Source of the DNA: Scatophagus argus
Lineage: Eukaryota; Chordata; Actinopteri; Scatophagidae
NCBI RefSeq assembly: GCF_020382885.2
Contig: NC_058494.1
Coordinates: 10,620,001 to 10,684,000, forward strand
Direction: 5' to 3'
DNA length: 64,000 nt
The position numbers and the translations under genes are program-made. Within the stretch, counting starts at the first letter, position 1; every line of letters begins with the position of its first letter. Of this stretch, positions 1-12,444 are shown one piece after another. The notes beneath the pieces are model-generated. The model saw only the letters and a program-made list of their open reading frames with translations, was not told where the DNA came from and searched no databases.

Positions 1-2700
1 AATGGTGCAACTTGCTCTCTTCATTAACTGTTGAACTTTTTGCACTGGCATAGATGAAATCGATATCTCACTGATGGGTCCTTCTTATGTGTGAAACCTC
101 AAAATAATATAGACTTAACTTGCAGATGAAGTAGTTTTGAAATAAAAATGTACTGTACCTTTGTTGCTCCATACATAACATTTTGTGAGTTACCAGTCAC
201 CCACAGTTTCTTAAAAAGATCTCAGCCTTGAAAAATAAAGATGATTAAGTCAAGCTTCATTTTACAGTTTTGATTATCATTAACCGATCAAGTACTGTTG
301 TTATTTAGGAGCTGTTAAACAAGCCCTCACACAGCTATTGAATCCTATTTTCAGGAACCACTGTGGTTTCCTCCTGCATTGATTGCTTCTGCTCCTGAGT
401 GCCTCAGTGCTGACTCAGCACTTCCCAGCTCCTAAAACCTGAAGGTGGTTTGACAGCATAGGGAGAGCCGTTAAGTAAGCTTGTCATTAGTCCCAAGGTA
501 TGGAGCTCAGTCAAATCCTGAAGGCCCCAAGCAGCAGTCAAACCTTCACTATATCACTAGAAAAGTTGATAATTAATAAACTTATCGAACATTTAACACT
601 GCCCCCCCCCCAAAAAAAACATGGGTGTGGAAAACATTTACTGTGCTTAAATAAACACTATAGTATTAACAGACTTACCAGATACTTTTTGAAACAGCAT
701 GGTAAGTTCAGAAATCACTAGAAAAGGTAGGAAGGATCTGTGTAGGATTGATCTGCAGCACCAAGCAGAAGCTGGTGCTATTGCAATGTGGAATGCAGTG
801 CAGCACAGAGGAATTATGATTTTAATTTCTTAGCATTAATAATTTCTTTGGTGTGAGATGATGGCAGTAAAACATTTTTTTACATTTTACATTTTTAGAT
901 TTCTGTTCATGGCAGTCATACTAATATTTAACATTGAATTAGACATTAATTTGATAATATTAAAAGGTGTCCAAGTAGCTATTTGATCAAGTTGTTGTTA
1001 GGTTGTTGTGGAATTTGACACACGAAATTCCTCCATATCATGTGCGTAAGGATGGAGGGTGTTGTGCATGTTGTAATAGCTCTTTGAGGCAAATTTGTGA
1101 TTTGTGTTTTGAGGTGCATGAGTAAACCTAAGTTCACTTGCACAAAGAGGGAAGACCGCTAAATGAATATACATATATAAATAGGGTCACTGGCTCATTT
1201 TCTCCCTCTAGGCTGACATCAGACATGTGTGCTCTTCTTGGCTTCCTTCTTGGTACTGTATTAAGGATACTTAAAATAGCTTATGACATTGAGTGGCCTT
1301 GTCCTGACTAACGCTTTGTGGCAGACTCAAAGGCAAAACAAAACATATTTCATTTTTAATCCTTTTGTAGACCACACTGACAGTAGAACTTCCCAACACA
1401 AACTCTTGCCAGTGTTCTTTTTTTTTTTTTCAAAACAATTCAAACAAGATGTGCTTGTAAAACGTGCAACTTACTAGGGACGAAAGACAGAAAAGACAAG
1501 TGAACTAGAGTAGACCCCAGCATGGGCAGTGTTTTGCATTATTTAACTGCTCACCATGGGTTATGTACAAAATTAGCAAATGAGTTAATGCTACATGGTT
1601 GTGACATTGAAAGGCAACTGCTCAGCCTTATGTCAGTTTGTGAGTGTAGTGGGTCTATTCTTCCTAACAAGCAATAAGGCTGAAGATATTCCATGTGTGT
1701 AATTACTGTGGCCAAGGCCTATGGAAATACTACACTTTTTATCTAAAGTCTGGTATAACATACTAGTTTTGTCCTGTGTCAAAGATTATTATTGTCCAAA
1801 ACGTATTGTTATATGATTAATTTTGCATATTAATGAGAAAAATCATGCAAGGCACAAGGACTCATACATGCATATTCATTCATGTCATTGAAAATGGACT
1901 GTAGTTGCACCACTGCAGCTGTGCTCAGTGGTGCACCAAAATGTGAAAACAGAGGACACACAGATGTTCTTCCCTCACCTCCTGAGCTCTTCAAACTACA
2001 GATAGCAGCACTCTAATATGACTGGTTGAGGGAATCGGGTCTTCATTACTTGGTTGGTCCTCAGGGTTACTGATGGCATACAAACACACTCACACATGCA
2101 CACTTTTTCTTGTGTGTGTTACTTCAGCAAATCAAATTCAATTCATCAAATTGACCTTGAGCTCCTCTGAGAGGATGTGTGTGTCTGCACATGTGTGCTT
2201 GACAGTATGTCCACGGTGTGTAAATAATGTATTCAGCACTGAAGTCACAAATGATGAGAGACACTGACAGAGACACAGAGAGGACAGGTTATTTGCTATT
2301 TAGAAACCACTGATCTTATTTTAATCACTTTATTTTCTTGAAGAGAGTGAAAATCTGTTGTCTTCAGATCAAGACATTACAAGAAAATGACACTTGACTG
2401 GATGCACAATAGTGAAACAATTAGACTTACGTTTAAACAATGTCACTCTTTGGACTTGATTTTTTCACTTGTTTGGTAAGAAACACAATGAAAGACTAAA
2501 GGCTCACTATCGACCCCTAGAGGTCACAAATCCCCCCAGTAGTAAAGTGAAATGAATAACGTCTCGACAGATCTGTGAGTCAAAGACTTTTGTAATACAG
2601 CTGTGGGGCTTGGATATTATAGAAAACCCAGTGGGAGGAAGCATCCAATGTCTTCAGCGGGAAATGTCCTTTCCTGCCTTAGCTGACGAGTTTAAATGAC

Positions 2701-3230
2701 TTAAGATAAGATAAGATAAGATAATCCTTTATTAGTTGCACAGAGGTGACATTTACATTCTCACAGCAAGCAAGATTGGAAGACAGCAAAATCAAACTCA
2801 AAGACACATCACAGAGCAAGACACAATAAACAAACAAACCAACAATGAATGTACGAAGACCAGCAGCTGGTAGGTAAACAGTAGACAGGCTGTTGGTTGG
2901 ATTGAGTGAGTGAATGAGTGGTCTTCTTGACACAATATTCATTAAATAGTGTGACAGCAGTAGGAAGGAAAGACCCGCGGTATCTGTCCTTCACACACTG
3001 CCGGTGCTGAAGGAACTGTTCAGTGCTGTCACATTGTCCTGCATGGGGTGTGTCTGGTTGTCCATCAGGGATGATAGCTTAGCTGTCATTCTCCTTTCAT
3101 CCACTACCTGCACTGGGTCAAGAGAGCACCACAGGACAGAGCTAGCTTTCCTAACCAGCCTATTCAGCCTCTTCCTATCAGCAGTCTGCTGCCCCAGCAG
3201 ACCACTCCTTAGAACGCATTGTCACCCTCC
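2701..3230 (-). mobile_element. Remnant of a non-LTR retroposon (LINE type)
   Basis: The left end is a run of the pentamer GATAA followed by a segment reading TCCTTTATTAG and then an A/C-rich stretch. This is the usual inverted look of the 3-prime end of common fish non-LTR elements. The following 350 bases (about 2,970-3,230) resemble the degraded coding end of such elements, including a block around 3,110-3,200 rich in CAGCCT/CAGCAG. No intact reading frame survives. Recognition is from the typical teleost pattern and not from a database match, so the family name is left open. Confidence 0.5.
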
Positions 3231-4209
3231 TCAGTGGAAAAATAAAGGTGAAGACATTCAGCCCACGTTGTAAGTGGTGACGGCTGCTGGACTGAAAGCC
3301 TGAGACACAGTAACAGAAACTCCTTCCTCAGAGTACCTTGTGGACAGTTGACATACATGGTAAATTACTGCTGAGATGTCAGCAGCAAGAAGCCGGTAGC
3401 AGTTTGATGGTAGTGACTCAAGCAGTGAGCAACTTTTTTCAAACAACAGCAACAAAAAGCAGGAAGGGTTTGTGCGGCGGGCTATGTCCTGACACAAACT
3501 GTGTGTCAGAGTGCTGAGTCCTCTTCATGACTGCATGTCAGCAGCTACACTGTGAAACAGGGATGCGACCTTGCTGCCAACCTATTATGTTAATTGCAGC
3601 TGTCATCTACAAACCCCTGCTGCCTTGTATTCGAATTGTGTACAGAATGGAGGCCAATTTGGTCTCAACTGATTTAAGTCCAACGCCAAACTTTCTGTGA
3701 TGTAGCTGCTGTATGCAGATGATAAAACTACTATGTTTGTCCAGTTCGAACAAGAACTGTAGTAGGGCTGGCCTTCAGTGCATTCAGTCTCAAAAAGTAG
3801 TTATCAGCAATATTAAATACTAAATGATATTGTATGATACATTATCTATTAAATATTTAATTTTATATCTAAAACTCATTGAGTAAAAAAAAAACCCCAA
3901 AAAACCCCAACAACATATATGTCTTTAACTGTGGGTCAAGGCGAGCGAGCTTGCATTCGTGAACTTCATTCCCAGTGCAAAGTAAAGCTGCTTCACTTTG
4001 AGACCTGCTTGATAGACTGAACAAAGCTGCTCCACCCGAGGGAAATTTAAGAGAACTCAAAGCATAACTGCCACCAATTATGCAGCGGAACAACAGCGAG
4101 AACACTTTCTCCTCCTTTTCTACCAATTTCCCCCGTGCTACATTTCTTCTGCTGTTAACTAAGCTGTGTTGAAACAATGGTTTCTGTCCTGAAGGCCAAA
4201 CCTAGATCT

Positions 4210-4475
4210 TTATACTTATCCGCTTTCCCACCACACTTTGGATTTAGACAGGGATTTGCTTGAGAACCTTGAGTGGGGAAAAGAGTAGATAAGTACTGTT
4301 TATCTGATGCTGTCAAAGGTTCAAGCACTGGGAGAGTCAGCTAAGGTTAGTCTTCTTTCCTTATTTCCCTCAAGACTTTGGATTTACAAAGATTTTAGTA
4401 AAGAACTTTCAGAAGGAAAGGATTAGAGAGATGACACCTTTTATCTAAAGCAGTGAAGAAGTGTCCAAGCATCAA
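4210..4475. repeat. Two diverged tandem copies of a ~140-bp unit
   Basis: Landmarks recur in the same order at an almost constant offset. ACTTTGGATTTA is at 4,235 and again at 4,375 (offset 140). TTTATCT is at about 4,299 and 4,440 (offset 141). CAAGCA is at 4,322 and 4,466 (offset 144). The drift in offset suggests small indels since an old duplication. No coding potential is seen. Confidence 0.5.
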
Positions 4476-7400
4476 GAAAAGATTCATAGTTGGGAGCAGA
4501 TTTTCATCACAATAGAAAGTCTTAACCCAGGGATCTGCTGTTGTTTTTTATTTTGGAGATAATCTGTGCACTTTCTTTACTCTGCTGTCTTATCATGTTA
4601 AATACATGTGCAGGAAAATCAGTGTTGCAGACCTCTGAGTCAACCCCTAAGCACCACTGGCATTTTATTTTGTCTTTAAGTTAAATTCCATACAAATATA
4701 TGTGTTAACTGACTGTAGATTGGCATGGTGGAGAATTTCTCTACGAAGTGCCTCTTCATCTTAGCTCATGTTACTCATCAGTAATAATGTCCTTTATACA
4801 AATAGGATCAAAGGAGGTGAAAGACCAACCTGTCAACTTTCCATTACAGGCTTTTATCAGCTTAAACAGTGTATTGAGTGTCATTCTGACAGCTTCTGTA
4901 ACCATGCACCATATGCATGGATAAAATGTAGAGACACTTCAATAAAACACATAACTCACCACAGCTTATGTGAGGCCTGAGAGCTTAATAGAATTATTCT
5001 GCTTTGAAAGGACACTGGTGTATAGGATCCTCTGTTTTTAACATTTCATCAAAGACAATCTGAATGTGTTAATAAGATTTTGTGAAACCAGACCAAGTCT
5101 ATGTTGGTTTTAGAGCTTTTTCTGGGACACATATGGTAACTGTATCTTTTGACAATGAGGCTTAGCTGGTTGTGAGTCATTGCTCCACTTACAGGACTCA
5201 GTGGCAGTGTTTACATGCATTCTGTAGAAGATATTCAGGGACCGAGATCATAAGCTGATCCTGAATCCTGCTTGCAGCATGTCAGCAAAGCTCCTACCTT
5301 GGCTCTGATAAGTCTGGATACATCTGGGATGTTCTGTCATTACTGTGGACACTGATGTGTGTAAAACCTATGTTTTGAGCTGAGGTTTCACCTCAGCTTT
5401 GCCACTAGCCATAAACCAGCATCATTCGACTTCAGTCATTCATGCATACGTGTTACTGTCACACTTTGTTGAGGCAGGTGACACATCAAACAAGGACGGA
5501 ACTGCAGGAGACACACATGCAGACAGTGTTTCTTGTATGTTTAGTAAAGCTAAGTTGAAAAAAAAAAAGAAGAACATCAGTTTCTATTCTTGCACAAAAT
5601 ATTTAAAGTCAAGCACTGTCAATGACCCATGTTTATTAAAGTCTCTTTTCAAAAACTTTCAAGGTCAGTAGTTCAAATTCATAAACTTTCAGTGACTTCA
5701 AAGATCTGTGGGAATCTTGCCAATTTTTGGCTGACTGAATCATAGGTCAAAGAAAGGATGGTGGATGGATGGATGGATGTGCAACATGGATCGCAGGGTG
5801 AGTGTTGCCACTAAAGAGTCCAGGTTTAACACTCCACTGGGATATGAGATACTATCTCAGGTACTGTTTACATGTAAATGTTATCATTAATGCAAAGTCA
5901 GACCACATACATTGCATATATAATGTGCACCCTTGCACACTTATGCATAGACATACACATACTGTAATCTACACATGCATTCAAGCACACATGAAAAATA
6001 ATTGCTCGGTCTGTGTAGAGCTCATGCATGAGATCGTAAAATGGAAATTAGCAGTTATTTATGTCCACATGTACATTTAGGAGCACTTTAGTGTATGTGC
6101 CCATATATACTGTCGCTCTATTCAACCCCCTCTTCCTCACTGTGTTTCTCTCTCACCCCTACACACACTTGTAAGAGAGCAAAGACAGTGTGTCACGGTT
6201 GGTCAGATATTGCTGTGTCAGCTTCTGTGCATTGTTCTTCAAACGCTGACACAGCGACACCTCAGTTTACTTTGGGTTTCTCTCTTTCTGCCTGTTTGAA
6301 TTTCTTTCTAATCTGTCTCTGTCTCTTTATACCCAAGTGGTTCATTAATGTGACCAATCTGTTGTTTTATTCATTTTCTATTCAGTTTCCATGTTTGGTG
6401 CTGAGCCGTCATTGCTGTGGTGTGATGTGTAGTTCTCAGAACCTGTCCTTCAAACAACACGGCCTGTACAGCAGCGTAAACTGCAGTGACTGTAGATAAG
6501 CCTCCGTTGGTGGCCATCTTTTTTTTGTCTCTTCAGCCATTTTGGATGAAGTGTATTCTCATTAAAATCAGTGCATATGGTGAAAAAGTGTTTTTTGGTT
6601 TCCATAATGTCACATTAACAGTCCAGCTGTTAATTAAGTTGCATTTTTGCGTCTCATTATAGCGCCTGGTTATTTTTAGGATGAATAATACCACTGATAC
6701 TTATACAGCCCATGTTTCCGCTGCACTTTTTTTTGCATTTTACTCTCAACAGAACACCAACTTTTCCACCTTATCCAAGCATACACACTTTTATGTGACA
6801 TTTCATGATTTTCTAAAAATTGTTTTGCCATTCGGTGTTTGTTCATTTCAGCTCTCTCGCAGGAAAAAAGGAAACAGTGCAACTTTACTTTGCTCATTTA
6901 ACCAGATCGAAATAGTTTATCATTTGATTTAAAAACATAATGTTTAATACAGTGCTGCACAGTACAAATCTTGCTCCCTTTTTGGAGGTGGGAGTTTTGA
7001 TAATATTTTTAGTTCTTTTTCTATCCTTTGGTTTTCTTCTTCATTGCTCTTGCACTCATCTCTTCCCACATTCGTCCCTCTCCCCTGTCTCTCCTGTTTT
7101 TTTAGCTCTCTGCTTTGCTATAGTTGATGACTGATGACTCAAAGTATTAACAGTACAGAGGGCAGCTGCAGACAGGAGAACTCTGTCTTTCTTTCTTTCT
7201 TAGCTTGCTTTCTCTCCTCAGAAGCCCCGTCTGCCTCTCCTCCTCCTCCTCTCATCCTCACTCTCCCTTTCATCTTTTCCTTTACACCTAATTCCCCCTT
7301 TCTTTTCCCCTCCCTTCAATTTGTCGCTTTCTTCTTGTCATTCCCTCTGTTTTTTACCCCCCCATCTTTTTAACTGTCACACTCTCTTCCTCTCTCTCCG

Positions 7401-8331
7401 GTCCCACAGAAACTGCTGGGTAATCCCACTAACTGGAACAGCTTAGCTAATTGGACTCAATAGTTTGACAGATTCTCTCCCTCTCCTCATGTTCTCCTTG
7501 TTTTTCTAAATATGTCTTGTTTTGTCATAATAATATACTGCAGTATACTGACTCCCTCGCTCCCTTGTCCTTCTTTCCTCTTTTTTCCACTCCTCTTCAC
7601 TACCTTTTATGTCCCCCTGCCTTTGTCAAGTTCCTTCAGAACACATTGCTTTTCGCTTCTTTTTCTTTTCTGTTGATGCGTCATGACAGATTTCCCTTGT
7701 TTCTCTTATTCTTATTTGCAACGCAGCATTTTTCTGCCCTGGTATCACAAGGCATTATTTTACAGGTTGTATAACTCTTACAGGGACAGTAAGAAGGCTT
7801 GTGTGAAACATATTCCAGGGCTCATGCTGTGTTGTGTAGTAGTCAAAGCTCATATTTATACTGTAGTCTCTTGTCATTTGTTAGACAGCAAGTCTCCCCT
7901 AGTCAGTCTGCTTTTGTGTCTGTGTGTTTCTCAGTGTAATATTGTGAATATGGACATGCTGCTTGATCTGATCCTTTGAAATTATACACTGACTGTTTGA
8001 TGGACAAATACAGCCTGATCCACAGTCTCCTCCTCTTATATGATGGTAGCCATTTCTATATTACATTTTTTGCTATAGCAGATTCTTCTTAGAGGTGATC
8101 TTTTTTGGGGACAAAAGAAATTGCAATAAAGAAATATGTTTATTTTTGCGACAGACATATTCCTGGTATTGTGAAAGGGCTTTGAACATTTAAGCATTCA
8201 AATATATAGATAAAATGAAATTTAAAATACACATTGAGAAAATTGTTTGGTTTGCTGAAAGGCTGGAGTTGCACTGAATGGGGGCTACTTGTTTTGCATG
8301 TATAAATGAAAAGAGCAGCTACAGGCCACTT

Positions 8332-8366
8332 ATTTTCCAAACAGATTTTCCAAACAGATTTTCCAG
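8332..8366. repeat. 13-bp tandem repeat, 2.7 copies
   Basis: The unit ATTTTCCAAACAG occurs twice in a row, followed by a partial third copy. It lies in non-coding DNA. Confidence 0.8.
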
Positions 8367-9557
8367 TGCCCTGCAGGTAGCAGAGGGGACACTGGGCAGT
8401 GTGGAGCATCTCCTGTCAGCCTGTCAACTGGCTGGAGGCGCTGACATGATGTTTAGTCAGATACTTAAAAACAGATAACACCAAATGTGCAGTGAAATGC
8501 TTGAATGAATGCAATGAGTTAAACAGAACAAACCAATGACAGAAAGAACATTACAGGGCGTTATATTATTTGCAAATCAAAATAGAAAATGGTAATGTAT
8601 AATTAAAATTTAAAGGTATGCACTACAGTACTGTGACTGTACTGAGGTCAGCAGTTATTTGAGTGCTGCAGACTCCTCAGCATAACACCACAGGAGTACA
8701 GTGAATGTCAAATGAGGAGTCCAACCACTGCATCGAAATCCAAATGAATAAAAATGATCTTTAAAAAAAAAAAAAAATCACATCTGGCCTTACTGGCCAA
8801 GTGTGTGTGCACATACAAGGGATCTGTGTTTTACTTTGGATTCAGTGTACTTGCACAGACATAAATATACAGCTAGGAACAAGTACAAAAACTGGCAAAT
8901 AAGTTACATTATCATACATTGTAGATTACTTTACCATTTTCTCTGTCTGTGTCTTAAGGACAAACTTGATAGTTTTATATCTCAATCTTAGCGTCCTCCT
9001 GGAGCTATCAAGCGGTACATCCTAATTCCTGTTTTGATATTTCCTCGGTCCTCAGTCCATGCTTCAGCTGGAACATGGTTCTGGCCCACCATCTTGCAGG
9101 CACGAAGACAAGCGAAGATAGACGAGAGAGAGAGAGAGGGAGCGATTGGATGCTGCAGCTGGTCAGACTGATCTGATACATCACATCATCACATCACTGC
9201 AGTTTCATACCTGAGTGAAGACAGACAACAGATTAAACTGAAGTGTATCACTTCCCAGTTTTATTTGTTTTCTTATTAATGTTATTGGTATTAGTGCAGT
9301 GCACGTGTGTAGACACATCAAAACTTTCTACAGCTGTAAAAGCCACCTGACCATTGATGCAGCTCTTATCAGCTGTGATATAAGCTGTGTCTCATTTCTC
9401 TTAAAAATATTTCCTTGTTTTGTCTCTCCTTGCATGGTTTCCTTGTTTCTCTCCTCAGTGGCAGGGACTAAGATGCGAGGAAAACATACAAATGAGGGAA
9501 ATGTGGATGCAGTTTAAGAAAACCGAGATGTACCCAGCGTGTCTCTCTCTTTCTCAG

Positions 9558-12444
9558 GAGGTCCTCCTGATGTGGGCAAGATGCTGGGTGGGGAGGAGAA
9601 GGAGGAGGACCCTGACGCAGCAAAGAAAGAGGAGGAGCGTCAGGAGGCACTGAGGCAGCAGGAGGAGGAGAGGAAGGCCAAATATGCCAAGATGGAGGCT
9701 GAGAGAGAAAGAATGAGACAAGGCATCAGGGATAAGGTATGATGACAAGATGCTGTCTAATACCCTGCTGACGAAATGAAATACCCTGTCATTAACCCAA
9801 CACAAGGAACCCAGTCAGTCAGTGTCATCGTCAGGAAACCAGCCACCAGAACTAAGACAGAGAGGGAGTAATGCGTGAATGAGAAATCTTAAAATAGAGG
9901 GAAAGAAAACAGGCAAGCAAGAGCAAAAACTGTGTCACGTTCGTGTGAGAAGTTTTGATGTCGTCCTGTCCTTTTTATGTTTAAGAAGCTTCTAAAGGCT
10001 TTATGTCTTGGCTACGTGACAGCTAAAATCTCTTTATAACAGACCTGTGTTTGAATTATCACACTATTTTTGTTTGCCTTTATGTTATTTTTAACTTGGA
10101 TCAGTGGAACATCAGGAAGGAACTTGACTTAAGTGAGAGAAATAGATTAGCAAAATGCGGAGCCGTGATTAATAAGAGCACATCTGAATGTTCAGACTGA
10201 AATGGGTGGCTCAGAGAGTGAAGTGTTTTAAAAATACAAGCTGCTGTACAAGATGATATTTTTGCTGTTCAGTGAGGGCTTTCAACCCTTCGTGTTCAAC
10301 TGTATCAGTATGATGTTAAATGTGCAATATATTTATGCTTTACAACGCCGTTGTCCAAGTCCATACATTGTATTTCTAACTGAAACTCAATATCCAGTCA
10401 TGACTTTTGCATTCTTAATCAGTGTTAGTATTACTATGTGTATTCTGTTGTCTGCTTTGAACACAGTTCATAGTCAGTTTCCTCCTCCACAAATGCGAGG
10501 CTGTGGGGCTATTGTGATGGTACAGGCTGAGGTGTAACACTGCAGACACTGTGTGACAGACAGGCAGTCTGTGGGTGGGGCAGGTCTGAGGGGAATACTG
10601 TGAATCAGTGGGATGAAAAGCAGCAATCCTCCCCTGGCTCCTCACCTCCTCCATTCTTTTTAAATTCTCCCAGTGGAGAACAAAGAGTGAGGAACAACTC
10701 CCAAAGTGCTTGTTTCCAAAAGGTTTCTGCCAGCTTCATCCACAGCTTTATCCAATTATGTCAGATACTGTGAGAAATGTCCACATTATAGCTGAAGCCT
10801 GTAACTGTATGCATGTTCAAACTGGAGTATGGCAGACAGAGCAAATAGCGTCATGTGTAAAGCCCTTTTTTCCAATTGTGGTAAATTTAATGTGACTGAC
10901 ATTGTTACCAGAAATGCCACAAGACAAACATGATAACCATTTCTTGATAATGATTGCTATGAAAACATTTTTAAGAATTTCCCTTCAGGGATAAATAAAG
11001 GAATTCTGATTCTGATTTTATGTTTTTGTTACTACATGCCCTCGTGCAAGATGACAATAGTGATGTATTATTTTAGAAAAAGGCACACAGTTTTATATTT
11101 TCTCTCAATTTCATCCTGTGGTAATGAGAAATAATAATTACATAAATTTTCCTTTTCACTCCAGCTTTGGTAGCAACAAAGCAGATGTAATTTTTGTTGT
11201 GTGCCTTTGTCAAACAAACACATACCACACAATTTTGACATGCACTGCCATACTGTGAACACTGAAGAGCAGCACCCAAGAGTTCTACTCTGTTTTTGAC
11301 ATATTCCAAAGTATTGCTTTGCTGAAAAACACAGAAATAGCTATCTATCTACCTAGCTAGCTAGCTAGATAGCTAGATAGATAGATAGATATACTTTATT
11401 GATCCCAAACTGGAAATTACAGTGAAAGGGCTAGAAAAAGACATGGACGAAAGGTTGAAGGGTCGCAGGTGCTCAAAACACAAAAATTGGAAAAGTATCC
11501 ATTGAATGGGTGAAGCATTGGTCAGCAGAGTTGATGAGTGTGTATTATACCACATCCATGTTAAACTGCAGTTACTGTAATTACATGTTTGCATCTTGCA
11601 AGCAATATGTTGAGATACGACCCGTAAAGTAGCCTCGAAAAGTGCCTGTTTTCCAAGCAAATCATGTCATCCAGTGACTGTTGTTCAGCAATTTAAACCC
11701 AAATTTAATGGCTCTAGCCTTATGTTGTCATTTGATGTTAGATTTAACCCTGCATTAACATGCGCATTTTAAATAAATTATTTTAAATAAAATGCAATAC
11801 AAATGCAAAAGTGTCTGATGTTTTTAAATTATTTGTTTTTATAGCAAGCATAATGTAAAATTATGACACTCTGGAAATAGGTTTAGTATAATTACACTGA
11901 GAAATTTCAGTGTTATACTATATGTTCATAGCAGTCATGGGTCAAAACATTTGGCAAAATTTTGCCACAAGTGGTGCTTAATGAGTAGCCTCTGGGAGCC
12001 TGAGGAGACGGCTCTTGCTGCTCAGCTCAGCCAAATGATCTGGCTCACTAAACAAAGCTGGGAATCTCATCACTACTTTGCAGATGTGCCAAATAGCACG
12101 AATAACTTCCACACTAGGAAAGAAAAAAACAAAAAAACAAAACAGCTGATGGAAGAAAACCCTGATCTTTGTTTTTCGTAACCCGTGTTTCCCCTGCATT
12201 CTCCTTTCCCTTAATCTTCCATACATTTCTGTCTCTGATGTCCGACCACCAGTATGGCTTGAAAAAGCGTGAGGAGGCGGAGGCCGAGGCTGCAGCCGCT
12301 GCAGAGGAGCCCGCAGCCGGCAGCTTGACTCGACCCAAGAAGGCCGTGCCGGCCGGCTGCGGTGACGAGGAGGAAGAGGAAAGCATCATGGATACGGTGA
12401 TGAAATACCTGCCTGGCCCGCTGCAAGACATGCTGAAGAAGTAA
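9558..12444 (+). CDS. cplx1/2: Complexin-1/2-type SNARE regulator (5-prime partial, last two coding exons)
   Basis: Complexins bind the assembled SNARE bundle at the synapse. They clamp and then promote calcium-triggered vesicle fusion. Coding exons seen are 9,558-9,736 (starts in phase 1 after a pyrimidine-rich acceptor, ends in RDK before a GTATGA donor) and 12,253-12,444 (starts YGLKK, ends QDMLKK and stop). They join in frame to 122 full codons. The first exon carries KMLGG, the charged accessory helix and the central SNARE-binding helix ([23 protein letters not shown]). The second carries [16 protein letters not shown] and the C-terminal amphipathic helix [10 protein letters not shown]. 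There is no CAAX box, which excludes the complexin-3/4 group. Central-helix residues resemble mammalian complexin-1, while GLKK and [10 protein letters not shown] resemble complexin-2, so the paralogue is not settled. The residues before KMLGG read GGPPDVG where mammals have GGATKDMG. The first coding exon was not found in the window. Confidence 0.93.
10983..11016 (+). repeat. Retroposon 3-prime tail fragment
   Basis: The segment reads GGGATAAATAAAGG and then ATTCTGATTCTGATT. This is the typical tail with short tandem repeats found at the 3-prime ends of fish LINE copies. Only the tail is recognisable. It lies in the complexin intron between the two coding exons. Confidence 0.4.
11340..11430 (-). 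repeat. GATA/TAGC simple repeat plus inverted retroposon 3-prime end
   Basis: A CTAT/CTAG/GATA tetranucleotide run (11,341-11,391) is followed by ATACTTTATTGATCCC and AAACTGGAAATT. This combination is a common signature of the inverted 3-prime end of teleost non-LTR elements. The body of the element is not clear beyond about 11,430. It lies in the complexin intron. Confidence 0.5.

Larger units (their letters stand above)
1..9557. other. Non-coding stretch upstream of or in the first intron of complexin
   Basis: I could not support any exon here on either strand. ORFs in this stretch are short, lack family resemblance and are not bounded by coherent splice sites. I looked for the usual first complexin coding exon (about ten residues ending in a motif like MKQALG before a phase-1 donor) and did not find it, so it is probably left of the window or too diverged to see by eye. 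The stretch contains a retroposon remnant (about 2,701-3,230), an old 140-bp-offset duplication (about 4,210-4,475), a pyrimidine-rich tract (about 7,170-7,640) and a small 13-bp tandem repeat (8,332-8,366). Confidence 0.6.

Noticed and set aside
6095-6499. 134-codon plus-strand ORF
   Set aside because: Low-complexity Cys/Ser/Leu-rich translation of pyrimidine-rich DNA; no domain, signal peptide context or splice partner.
9468-9805. Antisense and shifted ORFs over the complexin exon
   Set aside because: The plus-strand frame encodes the conserved complexin helix and joins the next exon in phase; the others are shadows of its Glu/Lys-rich codons.
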